Origin: Xanthomarina maritima
GTDB taxonomy: Bacteria > Bacteroidota > Bacteroidia > Flavobacteriales > Flavobacteriaceae
Direction of reading: 5' to 3'
Assembly (NCBI RefSeq): GCF_008084905.1
Contig: NZ_VSFC01000060.1
Location: 1-35,092, forward strand
Length of the DNA stretch: 35,092 nt
The notes under the pieces are model-generated. The model saw nothing but the letters and a program-made list of their open reading frames with translations, was not told the origin of the DNA and made no database searches. The position numbers and the translations under genes were made by a program. This document shows positions 16,587 through 24,418 of this stretch, in pieces. How positions within the stretch are numbered: position 1 is the first letter of the stretch; the number at the start of each line of letters is the position of its first letter.

Positions 16587-16617
16587 TAAAATCCTTATTT
16601 TTTTAAAAATTGTATTT

Positions 16618-16625
16618 TATCTTTG
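16618..16625 (+). promoter_or_regulatory. Phosphoribosyltransferase promoter (-7 box)
   Basis: TATCTTTG, exact TAnnTTTG, 18 bases before the ATG at 16644. No TTG is found at 17-23 bases upstream, but the region is T-rich. Confidence 0.6.
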
Positions 16626-16643
16626 AATAAATAACTTCATAAC

Positions 16644-17147
16644 ATGACATTAACTAAGAACGTGATTTTAAACCACGAAGAAATAAATCATAAAATTAAA
16701 CGTATTGCTTTTCAGATTTATGAAAATAATGTAAATGAAAAAGAAGTTATTTTAGCAGGCATTGATAGTAATGGTTACATTCTAGCAAAAAAACTTAAAA
16801 CAGTTTTAAGTAAAATTTCTCCAATTTCACCTATTCTTTGTAAAGTTGAAATAGATAAAAAAAATCCAAGAAAGGAAATTAAAACATCTATAAAAGCAAT
16901 TGATTATAAAAACAAATCGGTTGTTTTAATTGATGATGTATTAAATTCAGGAACAACTTTAATTTATGGGGTAAAACATTTTCTTGAAGTACCTTTAAAA
17001 CAATTTAAAACAGCTGTTTTAGTAAATAGAAATCATAAAAAATATCCTGTTAAAGCAGATTTTAAAGGCATTTCTTTATCTACGTCATTAAATGAACATA
17101 TAGATGTTATTTTAGAAGGAAATGATTTTAAAGCCTATTTAAAATAA
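16644..17147 (+). CDS. Phosphoribosyltransferase (PRTase type I)
   Basis: 167 residues with a PRTase fold. The PRPP-binding signature SVVLIDDVLNSGTTLIYG lies at about 92-109, preceded by the hood and substrate loop EVILAGIDSNGYILAKKL, similar to PyrR and hypoxanthine or xanthine PRTases. Which base it uses cannot be told. It is convergent with shikimate kinase: the last 9 bases of the two coding regions overlap (17139-17147), so their mRNAs have no room for separate terminators. Neighbouring genes give no functional hint. A promoter with TATCTTTG sits 18 bases upstream. Confidence 0.88.
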   Translation: MTLTKNVILNHEEINHKIKRIAFQIYENNVNEKEVILAGIDSNGYILAKKLKTVLSKISPISPILCKVEIDKKNPRKEIKTSIKAIDYKNKSVVLIDDVLNSGTTLIYGVKHFLEVPLKQFKTAVLVNRNHKKYPVKADFKGISLSTSLNEHIDVILEGNDFKAYLK

Positions 17148-17657
17148 ATTTAGAAGTATTTCTTCTATTATTTCTTCTTTTGAATTATTCCCATTAATAA
17201 TAATATCTACCTGATTATAATAAGGTAATCTTTCAAAAAGATGTTTTCCAACAAATTCTAACATATCTTCTTCTGTTTGTACATATTTTACCAAGGGTCT
17301 ATTTTCTTTTTCAACTATTAGTCTCTTAGATAATTCATGAACAGAAACGTTTAAATATATTGATTTCGATTTAAAACAACCTTTTATTATTTCTAGATTA
17401 TTTGAAAAGCATGGTGTTCCACCTCCTAAAGATAAAACTAAACTACTTTCTGAGTTTAAAATATCATTTAGATACTTGTTTTCTATTTTTCTAAAAAATA
17501 TTTCACCCTTTTCTGAAAATATTTTTTGAATAGTTTTCCCCTCTTTATTTTCAATATAATGATCAAGATCTATAAATTTCACATTTAAAACATGTGCTAA
17601 ATCATTGCCTATTAAAGACTTTCCTGAAGCCATATATCCTATTAAAATAATTTTCAT
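17139..17657 (-). CDS. aroK: Shikimate kinase
   Basis: 172 residues, the normal size. It phosphorylates shikimate at O3 in chorismate and aromatic amino-acid synthesis. The Walker A GYMASGKS is at 7-14, the shikimate-binding DLD at 30-32, Arg56 in FFRKIE, and GGGTP at 78-82; the lid carries ENRPLVK. All are as expected for AroK. It overlaps the 3' end of the convergent phosphoribosyltransferase gene by 9 bases. Upstream is the tRNA cluster, transcribed away from it. A TAATTTG-like box near 17690 on the minus strand may be its promoter but is one base short. Confidence 0.95.
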   Translation of the reverse strand: MKIILIGYMASGKSLIGNDLAHVLNVKFIDLDHYIENKEGKTIQKIFSEKGEIFFRKIENKYLNDILNSESSLVLSLGGGTPCFSNNLEIIKGCFKSKSIYLNVSVHELSKRLIVEKENRPLVKYVQTEEDMLEFVGKHLFERLPYYNQVDIIINGNNSKEEIIEEILLNLF

Positions 17658-17733
17658 AAATGCTTTATAATTTTAACTAAATAACTTTGCAAATTAACGA
17701 AACAAAAAAACAAAAATAATCTTTAAAAAAGGT

Positions 17734-17763
17734 TTGGAATATTGATTAAACGTTTTATATTTG
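17734..17763 (+). promoter_or_regulatory. tRNA-Lys promoter
   Basis: TTG at 17734-17736, 19 bases, TATATTTG at 17756-17763, an exact consensus promoter whose start would fall about 20 bases before the tRNA. A second exact box, TAACTTTG at 17682-17689, lies further upstream without a good TTG. Confidence 0.75.
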
Positions 17764-17788
17764 CACCCTCAATAAACAAAGAGAAAAT

Positions 17789-17861
17789 GACCTGGTAGCT
17801 CAGTTGGTAGAGCATCTCCCTTTTAAGGAGAGGGTCCTGGGTTCGAGCCCCAGCCCGGTCA
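17789..17861 (+). tRNA. tRNA-Lys (anticodon TTT)
   Basis: 73 nt folding as a full cloverleaf: acceptor GACCTGG with CCCGGTC, D arm AGCTCAGTTGGTAGAGC, anticodon stem TCTCC/GGAGA around loop CTTTTAA (anticodon TTT), T arm CTGGGTTCGAGCCCCAG, discriminator A. CCA is not encoded. It has its own promoter and a terminator directly after. Confidence 0.97.
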
Positions 17862-17862
17862 C

Positions 17863-17896
17863 AAAAAAAAGTTAAGCATTTTGCTTAACTTTTTTT
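17863..17896. terminator. Intrinsic terminator between the tRNAs
   Basis: GTTAAGCA (17871-17878), loop TTT, TGCTTAAC (17882-17889), eight A before and seven T after. It terminates tRNA-Lys and, being symmetrical, can also stop minus-strand transcripts coming from the tlpA-like gene through tRNA-Leu. Confidence 0.88.
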
Positions 17897-17916
17897 ATTT
17901 TTAGACCATAAATAAT

Positions 17917-18001
17917 GCGCACGTGGCGGAATTGGTAGACGCGCTAGCTTGAGGGGCTAGTATTCGTTTAGAATGTGGAAGTTCGAATCTTCTCGTGCGC
18001 A
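17917..18001 (+). tRNA. tRNA-Leu (anticodon GAG)
   Basis: 85 nt with the long variable arm of class II tRNAs. Acceptor GCGCACG with CGTGCGC, D arm with GGTAGAC, anticodon stem CTAGC/GCTAG around loop TTGAGGG (anticodon GAG), T arm with GTTCGAATC, discriminator A; CCA is not encoded. Because a terminator lies before it, it needs its own promoter; only an imperfect TATTTTTA at about 17896-17903 is seen. Its 3' end is 4 bases from the stop of the convergent thioredoxin gene. Confidence 0.95.
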
Positions 18002-18005
18002 CATA

Positions 18006-18569
18006 TTATTCTTTAAGAAGCCAATCTAATTGCTCTCTTACTTTTTCACTATTCCAGTTTGCTGCTCCGGTTTTATCTATTACAATATTACCTTTTTTGT
18101 CTAAAATATACGTTCTAGGTATAGCACTTGCATCAAAAGGTTCTGGATAAGCTGTTTTTGGTCTGTACACATGAAAACTATAGCTGTTTTTAGAAATGAA
18201 ATTTGAAATTGTTTCTAGGTTTTCATTTGAAACAAACAGAAAAACCACATCTTCTTTATACGATTTATAAAGTGCATCTAAACTAGGCATTTCAGCAATG
18301 CATGGTGGGCACCATGTAGCCCAAAAATTAATAACTACTACCTTTCTTTTAACTTCATTAAAATTATAAGGTTCTCCTGTATCGCTTATTAACTCCCAAT
18401 TGTAATCCGTAACTTGTTCTCTTTTATCCTCATCTACAATAGAAGGTCCAAATAAAGCCAATCCTTTATGCAAAAATATTTGAATTGGTTGTCTTGTCTT
18501 TGGAATGATTAATAGTAAAATAACTATCAAGAAAATAATGTTACTAGTAGTAAATTTAGGTTTATTCAT
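18006..18569 (-). CDS. TlpA/ResA-like thioredoxin-fold protein
   Basis: 187 residues. A membrane anchor at about 8-23 (IIFLIVILLLIIP) precedes a short stretch and an AhpC/TSA-like thioredoxin domain with the active site WATWCPPC (C87, C90) and the cis-proline in SAIPRTYIL. Such proteins reduce disulfides in the periplasm, for instance for cytochrome c maturation; the target here is unknown. It converges on tRNA-Leu with a 4-base gap, and lies 93 bases downstream of the aconitase stop, past that gene's terminator, so it probably has its own promoter (only a weak TAAGTTTA is seen). Confidence 0.9.
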   Translation of the reverse strand: MNKPKFTTSNIIFLIVILLLIIPKTRQPIQIFLHKGLALFGPSIVDEDKREQVTDYNWELISDTGEPYNFNEVKRKVVVINFWATWCPPCIAEMPSLDALYKSYKEDVVFLFVSNENLETISNFISKNSYSFHVYRPKTAYPEPFDASAIPRTYILDKKGNIVIDKTGAANWNSEKVREQLDWLLKE

Positions 18570-18610
18570 AATATTTAAAGACGTATTACTTGTTATAAAC
18601 TTACATAAAC

Positions 18611-18640
18611 AAAAAAAAACTCCTGAATTGCTTCAAGAGT
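18611..18640 (-). terminator. Intrinsic terminator after aconitase
   Basis: Minus strand: ACTCTTGAA, loop GCAA, TTCAGGAGT (one G-T pair), then eight T (plus-strand A run 18611-18618). A GNRA-type loop and strong T run. It starts 22 bases after the aconitase stop at 18663. Confidence 0.82.
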
Positions 18641-18662
18641 TTTCATTAATTTATATCGTGCT

Positions 18663-20927
18663 TTATGATGCGTTTTGCCTTTTAATTAAGTTTAATGCTG
18701 AGCCTTCATTATACCAATCAATCTGTGCTTGATTATAAGTATGATTCGCTTTTATAATGTCTTTAGAGCCATCTTTATGCACAAACTCTATAGTTAAGGG
18801 TTTATCTGGTGCAAATTCATTTAAATCTAAGAAATTAATAGTATCGTCTTCTTGGATTAAATCGTAATCTGATTCATTAGCAAATGTTAAACCTAACATT
18901 CCCTGTTTTTTCAGATTCGTTTCATGAATACGTGCAAAAGATTTTACTAAAACAGCTGCAACACCTAAATGTCTTGGTTCCATTGCTGCATGCTCTCTAG
19001 AAGAACCTTCACCATAATTATGATCTCCTACAACAATTGAATAAATTCCTTCAGCTTTATAAGCTCTAGCCACATCTGGCACACCTCCATATTCACCAGT
19101 TAATTGATTTTTAACAAAGTTTGTTTTTTTGTTATAAGCATTAATTGCGCCTATAAGCATATTGTTTGAAATATTATCTAAATGACCTCTAAATCTTAAC
19201 CAAGGTCCAGCCATAGAAATATGGTCTGTGGTACACTTACCAAAAGCCTTGATTAATAGTTTAGCTCCTTTAATATTATTTCCAATCGGTATAAATGGTG
19301 TTAATAATTGAAGTCTTTCTGAAGTTGGACTAACAGAAACATTTACTCCACTTCCATCTGCCATAGGCTCAACATATCCTGCATCTTCTACAGCAAATCC
19401 CATTGGAGGTAATTCTATTCCTTTTGGTTCGTCTAGTTTTACTTCTTGTCCTTCTTCATTAATTAATGTATCATTCATTGGATCGAAATCTAAACGACCA
19501 GAAATTGCAATAGCTGCAACCATTTCTGGTGAGCCTACAAAGGCATGCGTGTTTGGATTACCATCTGCACGTTTTGAGAAATTTCTGTTAAATGAATGAA
19601 CTATGGTGTTTTTTTCATCTCCTTTTAAATCGCTTCTATCCCATTGACCAATACATGGTCCACATGCATTAGTAAAAATGGTAGCATCTAAGTCTTCAAA
19701 TATTTTTAAAATACCATCTCTCTCTGCTGTAAAACGAATTTGCTCTGAACCAGGATTGATTCCAAAATCCGATTTAGATTTTATCTTTTTATCTACGGCT
19801 TGTTTTGCAATAGATGCTGCACGAGTCAAATCTTCATAAGAAGAGTTTGTACAAGAACCTATAAGTCCCCAATCTACTTTTATTGGCCATCCATTTTCCT
19901 TAGCCTTAGCTCCTAATTCTCCTACAGGAGTTGCTAAATCTGGAGTAAATGGTCCATTTAAATGTGGACGTAACGTATCTAAATCTATTTCTATAACTTG
20001 GTCGAAATATGATTCAGGATTTGAATAAACTTCATCATCTCCAGTTAAATATTCACGAATTTTGTTAGCTTCATCTGCAATATCGCTCCTATCAGTTGCA
20101 CGTAAATATCGCTCCATAGAATCATCATATCCGAATGTAGATGTAGTTGCTCCTATTTCGGCTCCCATATTACAAATAGTACCTTTTCCTGTACAAGATA
20201 GGTTTTTTGCTCCTGGTCCAAAATATTCAACAATGGCACCAGTACCACCTTTAACAGTAAGAATTCCAGCTACTTTAAGAATCACATCTTTTGCAGAAGT
20301 CCATCCGTTTAAACTACCAGTTAACTTAACTCCAATTAACTTTGGAAATTTTAATTCCCAAGCCATTCCTGCCATAACATCTACTGCATCTGCTCCACCT
20401 ACTCCAATAGCAACCATTCCTAATCCTCCAGCATTTACCGTATGAGAATCTGTACCAATCATCATTCCTCCTGGGAACGCATAGTTTTCTAAAACTACTT
20501 GGTGAATAATTCCTGCTCCAGGTTTCCAAAAACCTATACCATATTTATTAGATACAGATGCTAAAAAGTCAAAAACTTCACTGCTTGTTTCGTTTGCACG
20601 TTTTAAATCTGCTGCAGCTCCTTGCTTGGCTTGAATTAAATGATCGCAATGCACTGTTGTTGGAACAGCAACTTTAGGTTTCCCTGCTTGCATAAATTGT
20701 AATAACGCCATTTGTGCTGTTGCATCTTGACATGCAATTCTATCAGGTGCAAAATCTACATAATCTTTACCTCTTTGAAATGCTTTAGTAGGATTTCCTT
20801 CCCATAGATGAGAATATAAAATCTTTTCAGAAAGTGTTAATGGTTTTCCTACAATTTCTTTGGCTTTATCTACACGTTCTGCCATTGTAGAATAAACCTT
20901 TTTTATCATTTCAATATCAAATGCCAT
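18663..20927 (-). CDS. Aconitate hydratase, mitochondrial-type
   Basis: 754 residues. It isomerises citrate to isocitrate in the TCA cycle with a [4Fe-4S] cluster. Cluster cysteines are C359 ([13 protein letters not shown]) and C422/C425 (ACGPCIGQW). Substrate-binding blocks include [13 protein letters not shown] (88-100), [25 protein letters not shown] (split around 139-163) and the swivel domain with [15 protein letters not shown]. The length near 755 and the start [20 protein letters not shown] match the eukaryotic mitochondrial aconitase class typical of Bacteroidota, rather than the roughly 890-residue AcnA or AcnB of E. coli. It has its own promoter (TAATTTTG) and terminator. Confidence 0.96.
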   Translation of the reverse strand: MAFDIEMIKKVYSTMAERVDKAKEIVGKPLTLSEKILYSHLWEGNPTKAFQRGKDYVDFAPDRIACQDATAQMALLQFMQAGKPKVAVPTTVHCDHLIQAKQGAAADLKRANETSSEVFDFLASVSNKYGIGFWKPGAGIIHQVVLENYAFPGGMMIGTDSHTVNAGGLGMVAIGVGGADAVDVMAGMAWELKFPKLIGVKLTGSLNGWTSAKDVILKVAGILTVKGGTGAIVEYFGPGAKNLSCTGKGTICNMGAEIGATTSTFGYDDSMERYLRATDRSDIADEANKIREYLTGDDEVYSNPESYFDQVIEIDLDTLRPHLNGPFTPDLATPVGELGAKAKENGWPIKVDWGLIGSCTNSSYEDLTRAASIAKQAVDKKIKSKSDFGINPGSEQIRFTAERDGILKIFEDLDATIFTNACGPCIGQWDRSDLKGDEKNTIVHSFNRNFSKRADGNPNTHAFVGSPEMVAAIAISGRLDFDPMNDTLINEEGQEVKLDEPKGIELPPMGFAVEDAGYVEPMADGSGVNVSVSPTSERLQLLTPFIPIGNNIKGAKLLIKAFGKCTTDHISMAGPWLRFRGHLDNISNNMLIGAINAYNKKTNFVKNQLTGEYGGVPDVARAYKAEGIYSIVVGDHNYGEGSSREHAAMEPRHLGVAAVLVKSFARIHETNLKKQGMLGLTFANESDYDLIQEDDTINFLDLNEFAPDKPLTIEFVHKDGSKDIIKANHTYNQAQIDWYNEGSALNLIKRQNAS

Positions 20928-20968
20928 AAGTTTTATTTAAAGATTATTATTTATCGTTTTAAGTCTTG

Positions 20969-20976
20969 CAAAATTA
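20969..20976 (-). promoter_or_regulatory. Aconitase promoter (-7 box)
   Basis: CAAAATTA on the plus strand, TAATTTTG on the minus, 41 bases before the aconitase ATG. No TTG at the expected spacing. The rest of the 262-base gap up to the moxR stop (about 21000-21180) is very AT-rich with no further signal I can support. Confidence 0.55.
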
Positions 20977-21189
20977 CAAATTTTAATGGAGATTTAAAAA
21001 TGTGTAACAAAATCAAACAATCATTGAATATAATTCAATAAATAATCAGTAATTAGATAATAAATTAATGATTTCGTAAATTATTGAGCTATAAAATAAT
21101 AAATTAACAATTTGCTTTTACGCACATTGAGTTTTTAAATCAAGAAAAATTTCTAGTAATTTGTATAATTGTATTTATGCCAGTCTTTT

Positions 21190-22143
21190 TTAGAATAGAC
21201 TTTGGATAATTTGCTCTTCAGTAATGCCTTCTGCTTCTGCTTTGTAATTTTTTATAATTCTATGTCTTAAAATACTAGCAGAAACGGCTTGTACATTCTC
21301 AATATCTGGTGAAAATTTACCATGAATTGCAGCATGAGTTTTAGCAGCTAAAATTAAATTCTGTGAAGCTCTTGGTCCTGCTCCCCAATCTATGTAATTT
21401 CTAACCAAATCTGTTGCTTCTTTGCTATTAGGTCGAGTTTTACCAACCATTCTAACTGCATATTCAACAACATTATCTGCAACTGGAATTCTTCGAATTA
21501 AATGCTGAATATCTATTATTTCTTGAGCTGAAAACAAAGAGTTTACTTTAGCTTGTATGTCTGTAGTGGTGGTTTTAACTACCTGCACTTCTTCTTCAAA
21601 TGAAGGGTAATCTAAATTTACTGCAAACATAAATCTATCTAATTGTGCTTCTGGTAAAGGATAAGTTCCTTCTTGTTCGATAGGGTTTTGAGTTGCCAAT
21701 ACAAAATATGGTAAACTTAAACTATAGTTATGTCCTGCTACAGTTACAGAACGTTCTTGCATAGCTTCTAATAATGCTGCTTGTGTTTTAGGTGGTGTTC
21801 TGTTTATTTCGTCTGCTAAAATAATATTAGCAAAAATAGGTCCTTTAATAAATTTAAAATGCCTGTTTTCATCTAAAATTTCACTTCCTAAAATATCACT
21901 AGGCATTAAATCTGGCGTAAATTGAATACGTTTAAAATCGAGACCTAAGGTTTGAGCTATGGTGTTAACCATTAATGTTTTTGCAAGCCCTGGAACACCT
22001 ATTAATAATGCATGACCACCAGAGAAAATAGAGATTAGAATTTGACTAACAACTTGATCTTGTCCAACAATTACTTTGGCAATTTCAGTTTTTAATGCTT
22101 GATATTTTCTAACTAATTCTTCTACTTTCGCTACGTCCGACAT
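21190..22143 (-). CDS. MoxR-family AAA+ ATPase
   Basis: 317 residues. Walker A GVPGLAKT (about 48-55), Walker B region ANIILADEINRTPPKTQAALLEAMQE with the MoxR sensor motif, then LATQNPIEQEGTYPLPEAQLDRF, and a C-terminal lid with GAGPRASQNLILAAKTHA. MoxR ATPases act as chaperones that activate or assemble partner proteins, often with VWA-domain proteins encoded next door. No VWA or DUF58 gene follows here: the next feature is aconitase. It starts 2 bases after the stop of the SurA-like gene and so belongs to the parvulin operon. Confidence 0.93.
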   Translation of the reverse strand: MSDVAKVEELVRKYQALKTEIAKVIVGQDQVVSQILISIFSGGHALLIGVPGLAKTLMVNTIAQTLGLDFKRIQFTPDLMPSDILGSEILDENRHFKFIKGPIFANIILADEINRTPPKTQAALLEAMQERSVTVAGHNYSLSLPYFVLATQNPIEQEGTYPLPEAQLDRFMFAVNLDYPSFEEEVQVVKTTTTDIQAKVNSLFSAQEIIDIQHLIRRIPVADNVVEYAVRMVGKTRPNSKEATDLVRNYIDWGAGPRASQNLILAAKTHAAIHGKFSPDIENVQAVSASILRHRIIKNYKAEAEGITEEQIIQSLF

Positions 22144-22145
22144 AT

Positions 22146-23594
22146 TTATTTTTTTAACCAGTTACTAGTAAATTCACAGTCTCTGTGTTCTCCATTTATT
22201 TTAATGTAGGTTTCCATTATTTTTTCTTCCTGCCATTCTTCAATTACTTTAAAACGTTTTTCGTTTAATGCTAATTCTTTAATTTTTAAATAATCTCTTG
22301 AAAAATCAGCAACGTGTTCATCAATTCTATCGCTAACCATCATTATTTTAAACTTAACATTTCCTGTTCTTCCTCTGTCTGTAATAATTAAACTAACTTC
22401 ATCATCTTTTAAATCTTGTATTTGACCATACAGCTCTGGATCCATTCTTGTAAGTTCAAAATTATAATCTTGAGTGGCAGGATTAATTAAGAAACCACCT
22501 TCACTTTTAGTTTCTTTTTCATCGCTAAATTCTAAAGCTGCTTCTTCAAAAGAAATATCTCCATCAACAATGCGTTGTCTGATTGTCTCAATTTCTGATT
22601 TTGCTTCTATAATAGCATCTTGAGATACTTCTGGTATAATTAGAATATGTCTAACATCGAATTCCTGTCCTCTAATTTTTTCTAAATAAATAATATGATA
22701 CCCGAATTCTGTTTCAAAAGGTTCAGAAATTTCTCCTTCTTGTAATGAAAAGGCGACATCTCTAAATTCTTTTACCATTCTTGGTTTCTTTCTATATAAT
22801 GTGTAAAGCCCTCCTGTTTTAATTGATTCTTTATCATCTGTATATAAAACAACTTTCTGTCTAAAACTTGCACCATTCTCTAAAATATCTGCTTTAAATT
22901 GTTTTAATTGATTGATGGCTTTTTGTTTATTTTCTTCTGAAACTTCAGGCTCTATTACTATTTGAGATACTTTTAGTTCGGTACCAAAAGTTGGTCTTTC
23001 ATCTTCAGGAATTTTACTAAAGAATTGTCTAACTTCCTCAGGAGTCACCTCAACTTCTTCAATAATTTTTCTTTGCATTTCGCTAGCTAACTTATTGCTT
23101 TTGTTAATCTCAAACATTTCATCTCTAAAACTCTTTTCATCTTCCTTATTATAGAATTCTATTAGCTCTTCCATTGTTTTTCCAGACTGATCTAAAAATT
23201 GTTGAAGCTGATAATCCACAGCAGAACGTATTTCGGCATCTGAAACTACAACACTATCCTGAATTGCTTGATGTGCATATAATTTATCTTCTAAAAGTTT
23301 TCCAAAAAGTTGACAACGTGTGACCCCTTCCATAGAAGCTCCTTGGGCTTTTAACTGTAAAATAGTATTATCTATATCTGAATCTAGAATAATATATTCA
23401 CCTACCACAGCTGCTACACCATCAATTTTCCTTGATTGTGAAGTATCAATAGTGTCTTTTTTTACTTCCACTACTTCGTCTTCTTCAATAATGATTTGAG
23501 ACGAAACACCTTGTGTTACTAAGAATGTAAAACAAATTAGTAAGTATTGGTTAATTTTAATTATAGATTTCAAATTTTTTATTTTTAATAGCAT
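22146..23594 (-). CDS. SurA-like periplasmic peptidylprolyl isomerase
   Basis: 482 residues. N-terminal hydrophobic signal (KINQYLLICFTFLVTQGVSS), a SurA N-terminal domain starting DGVAAVVGEYIILDSDIDN, then two parvulin domains: TELKVSQIVIEP ... FGYHIIYLEKIRG (about 200-310) and EFDVRHILIIPEVSQ ... GGFLINPATQDY (about 310-420). This is the SurA layout; SurA escorts unfolded barrel proteins across the periplasm to BAM. Its first codons overlap the end of the lipoprotein gene by 38 bases. Starts further in (a TTG at the eighth codon) are possible. Third gene of the operon. Confidence 0.9.
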   Translation of the reverse strand: MLLKIKNLKSIIKINQYLLICFTFLVTQGVSSQIIIEEDEVVEVKKDTIDTSQSRKIDGVAAVVGEYIILDSDIDNTILQLKAQGASMEGVTRCQLFGKLLEDKLYAHQAIQDSVVVSDAEIRSAVDYQLQQFLDQSGKTMEELIEFYNKEDEKSFRDEMFEINKSNKLASEMQRKIIEEVEVTPEEVRQFFSKIPEDERPTFGTELKVSQIVIEPEVSEENKQKAINQLKQFKADILENGASFRQKVVLYTDDKESIKTGGLYTLYRKKPRMVKEFRDVAFSLQEGEISEPFETEFGYHIIYLEKIRGQEFDVRHILIIPEVSQDAIIEAKSEIETIRQRIVDGDISFEEAALEFSDEKETKSEGGFLINPATQDYNFELTRMDPELYGQIQDLKDDEVSLIITDRGRTGNVKFKIMMVSDRIDEHVADFSRDYLKIKELALNEKRFKVIEEWQEEKIMETYIKINGEHRDCEFTSNWLKK

Positions 23595-24417
23595 CTTTTG
23601 TAATGTCTTTTTCTAATTCTCTTATGAGTTCTAATTTTCTTTTATTTATAACAATTTGGTCTATTGTTGGTTTAACATATTCTAATGGAGCTGTATTGTT
23701 TCTAAGCAAGACATCGTTAATATGCACCAAATATAATCCTAATGAATCTTTGAGTTGTATAAAATTAGATTTTTTTAACAGTTCGTTTTTATTTTCTATC
23801 GTAATTGCAGGAATTTTATCTACAACTTGATCTACTTTTACCCAAACAGAGTCTTTTAAAGAGAAGGATTTAAATTGAATGGATATAGAATCTAACTCTT
23901 TTTTATCTTCTTCATTAAATCTTTTAAACTTCTGTTCTATTTCTTTTAAATCTAATCTATTTTCTTCTAAGTTTATATATCTAAGTTTTATTAAATCTTC
24001 ATTAAGTTTAAATATCTGGTTGTTTTCGTTATAATATGTTTCTGCTTCTTGAAAAGTTACAACTGTATCTATATTCTTTGCTACCAAAGCTTCTAAATAG
24101 GCTTTAGAAAAAAGTTCGTTTTTATAATCAATTGCTAATTTATTGAAAGCCTCTTGTTTGGCTTCAGTTAAATTACGCATAGCACCTCTAACCAACAATT
24201 GTTTTTTTGCCCAATTATTTATAAAGTTTGTGACTATCATGGTACTATCTTGAGCAGACATTCCTTCTTTTAGCAGGTCTTTAATATCTTCTTCATAAAG
24301 AAACGTGTCATGAACTCTGGCTATTGCTTTTCTATTATCAGTTTCTTTATAAAAATCGCAAGAGACAATCAAAATCAAAAAGAATAATAAAAATAGTATG
24401 TGAGTTTTATAATTCAA
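23557..24417 (-). CDS. SurA_N-like lipoprotein, degenerate parvulin
   Basis: 286 residues. The signal has a lipobox (LILIVSC, Cys20). A SurA/PpiC-type N-terminal region follows: KAIARVHDTFLYEEDIKDLL, then helices to about residue 110 (QAETYYNEN at the end). A following stretch occupies the place of a parvulin domain but lacks the usual HI(L/M), GG and FGWH/FGYH signatures, so catalysis is doubtful. It lies between two clear parvulin genes: one base after the 649-residue PpiC-like gene and overlapping the SurA-like gene by 38 bases. The likely role is a membrane-anchored chaperone or partner of the other two; this is inference. Confidence 0.8.
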   Translation of the reverse strand: MNYKTHILFLLFFLILIVSCDFYKETDNRKAIARVHDTFLYEEDIKDLLKEGMSAQDSTMIVTNFINNWAKKQLLVRGAMRNLTEAKQEAFNKLAIDYKNELFSKAYLEALVAKNIDTVVTFQEAETYYNENNQIFKLNEDLIKLRYINLEENRLDLKEIEQKFKRFNEEDKKELDSISIQFKSFSLKDSVWVKVDQVVDKIPAITIENKNELLKKSNFIQLKDSLGLYLVHINDVLLRNNTAPLEYVKPTIDQIVINKRKLELIRELEKDITKDAIKNKKFEIYN

Positions 24418-24418
24418 A

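Noticed and set aside
20062-20445. Open frame of 127 codons antisense to aconitase, plus another of 67 on the same strand
   Set aside because: Both lie wholly inside a clearly coding, conserved gene and show no family resemblance.
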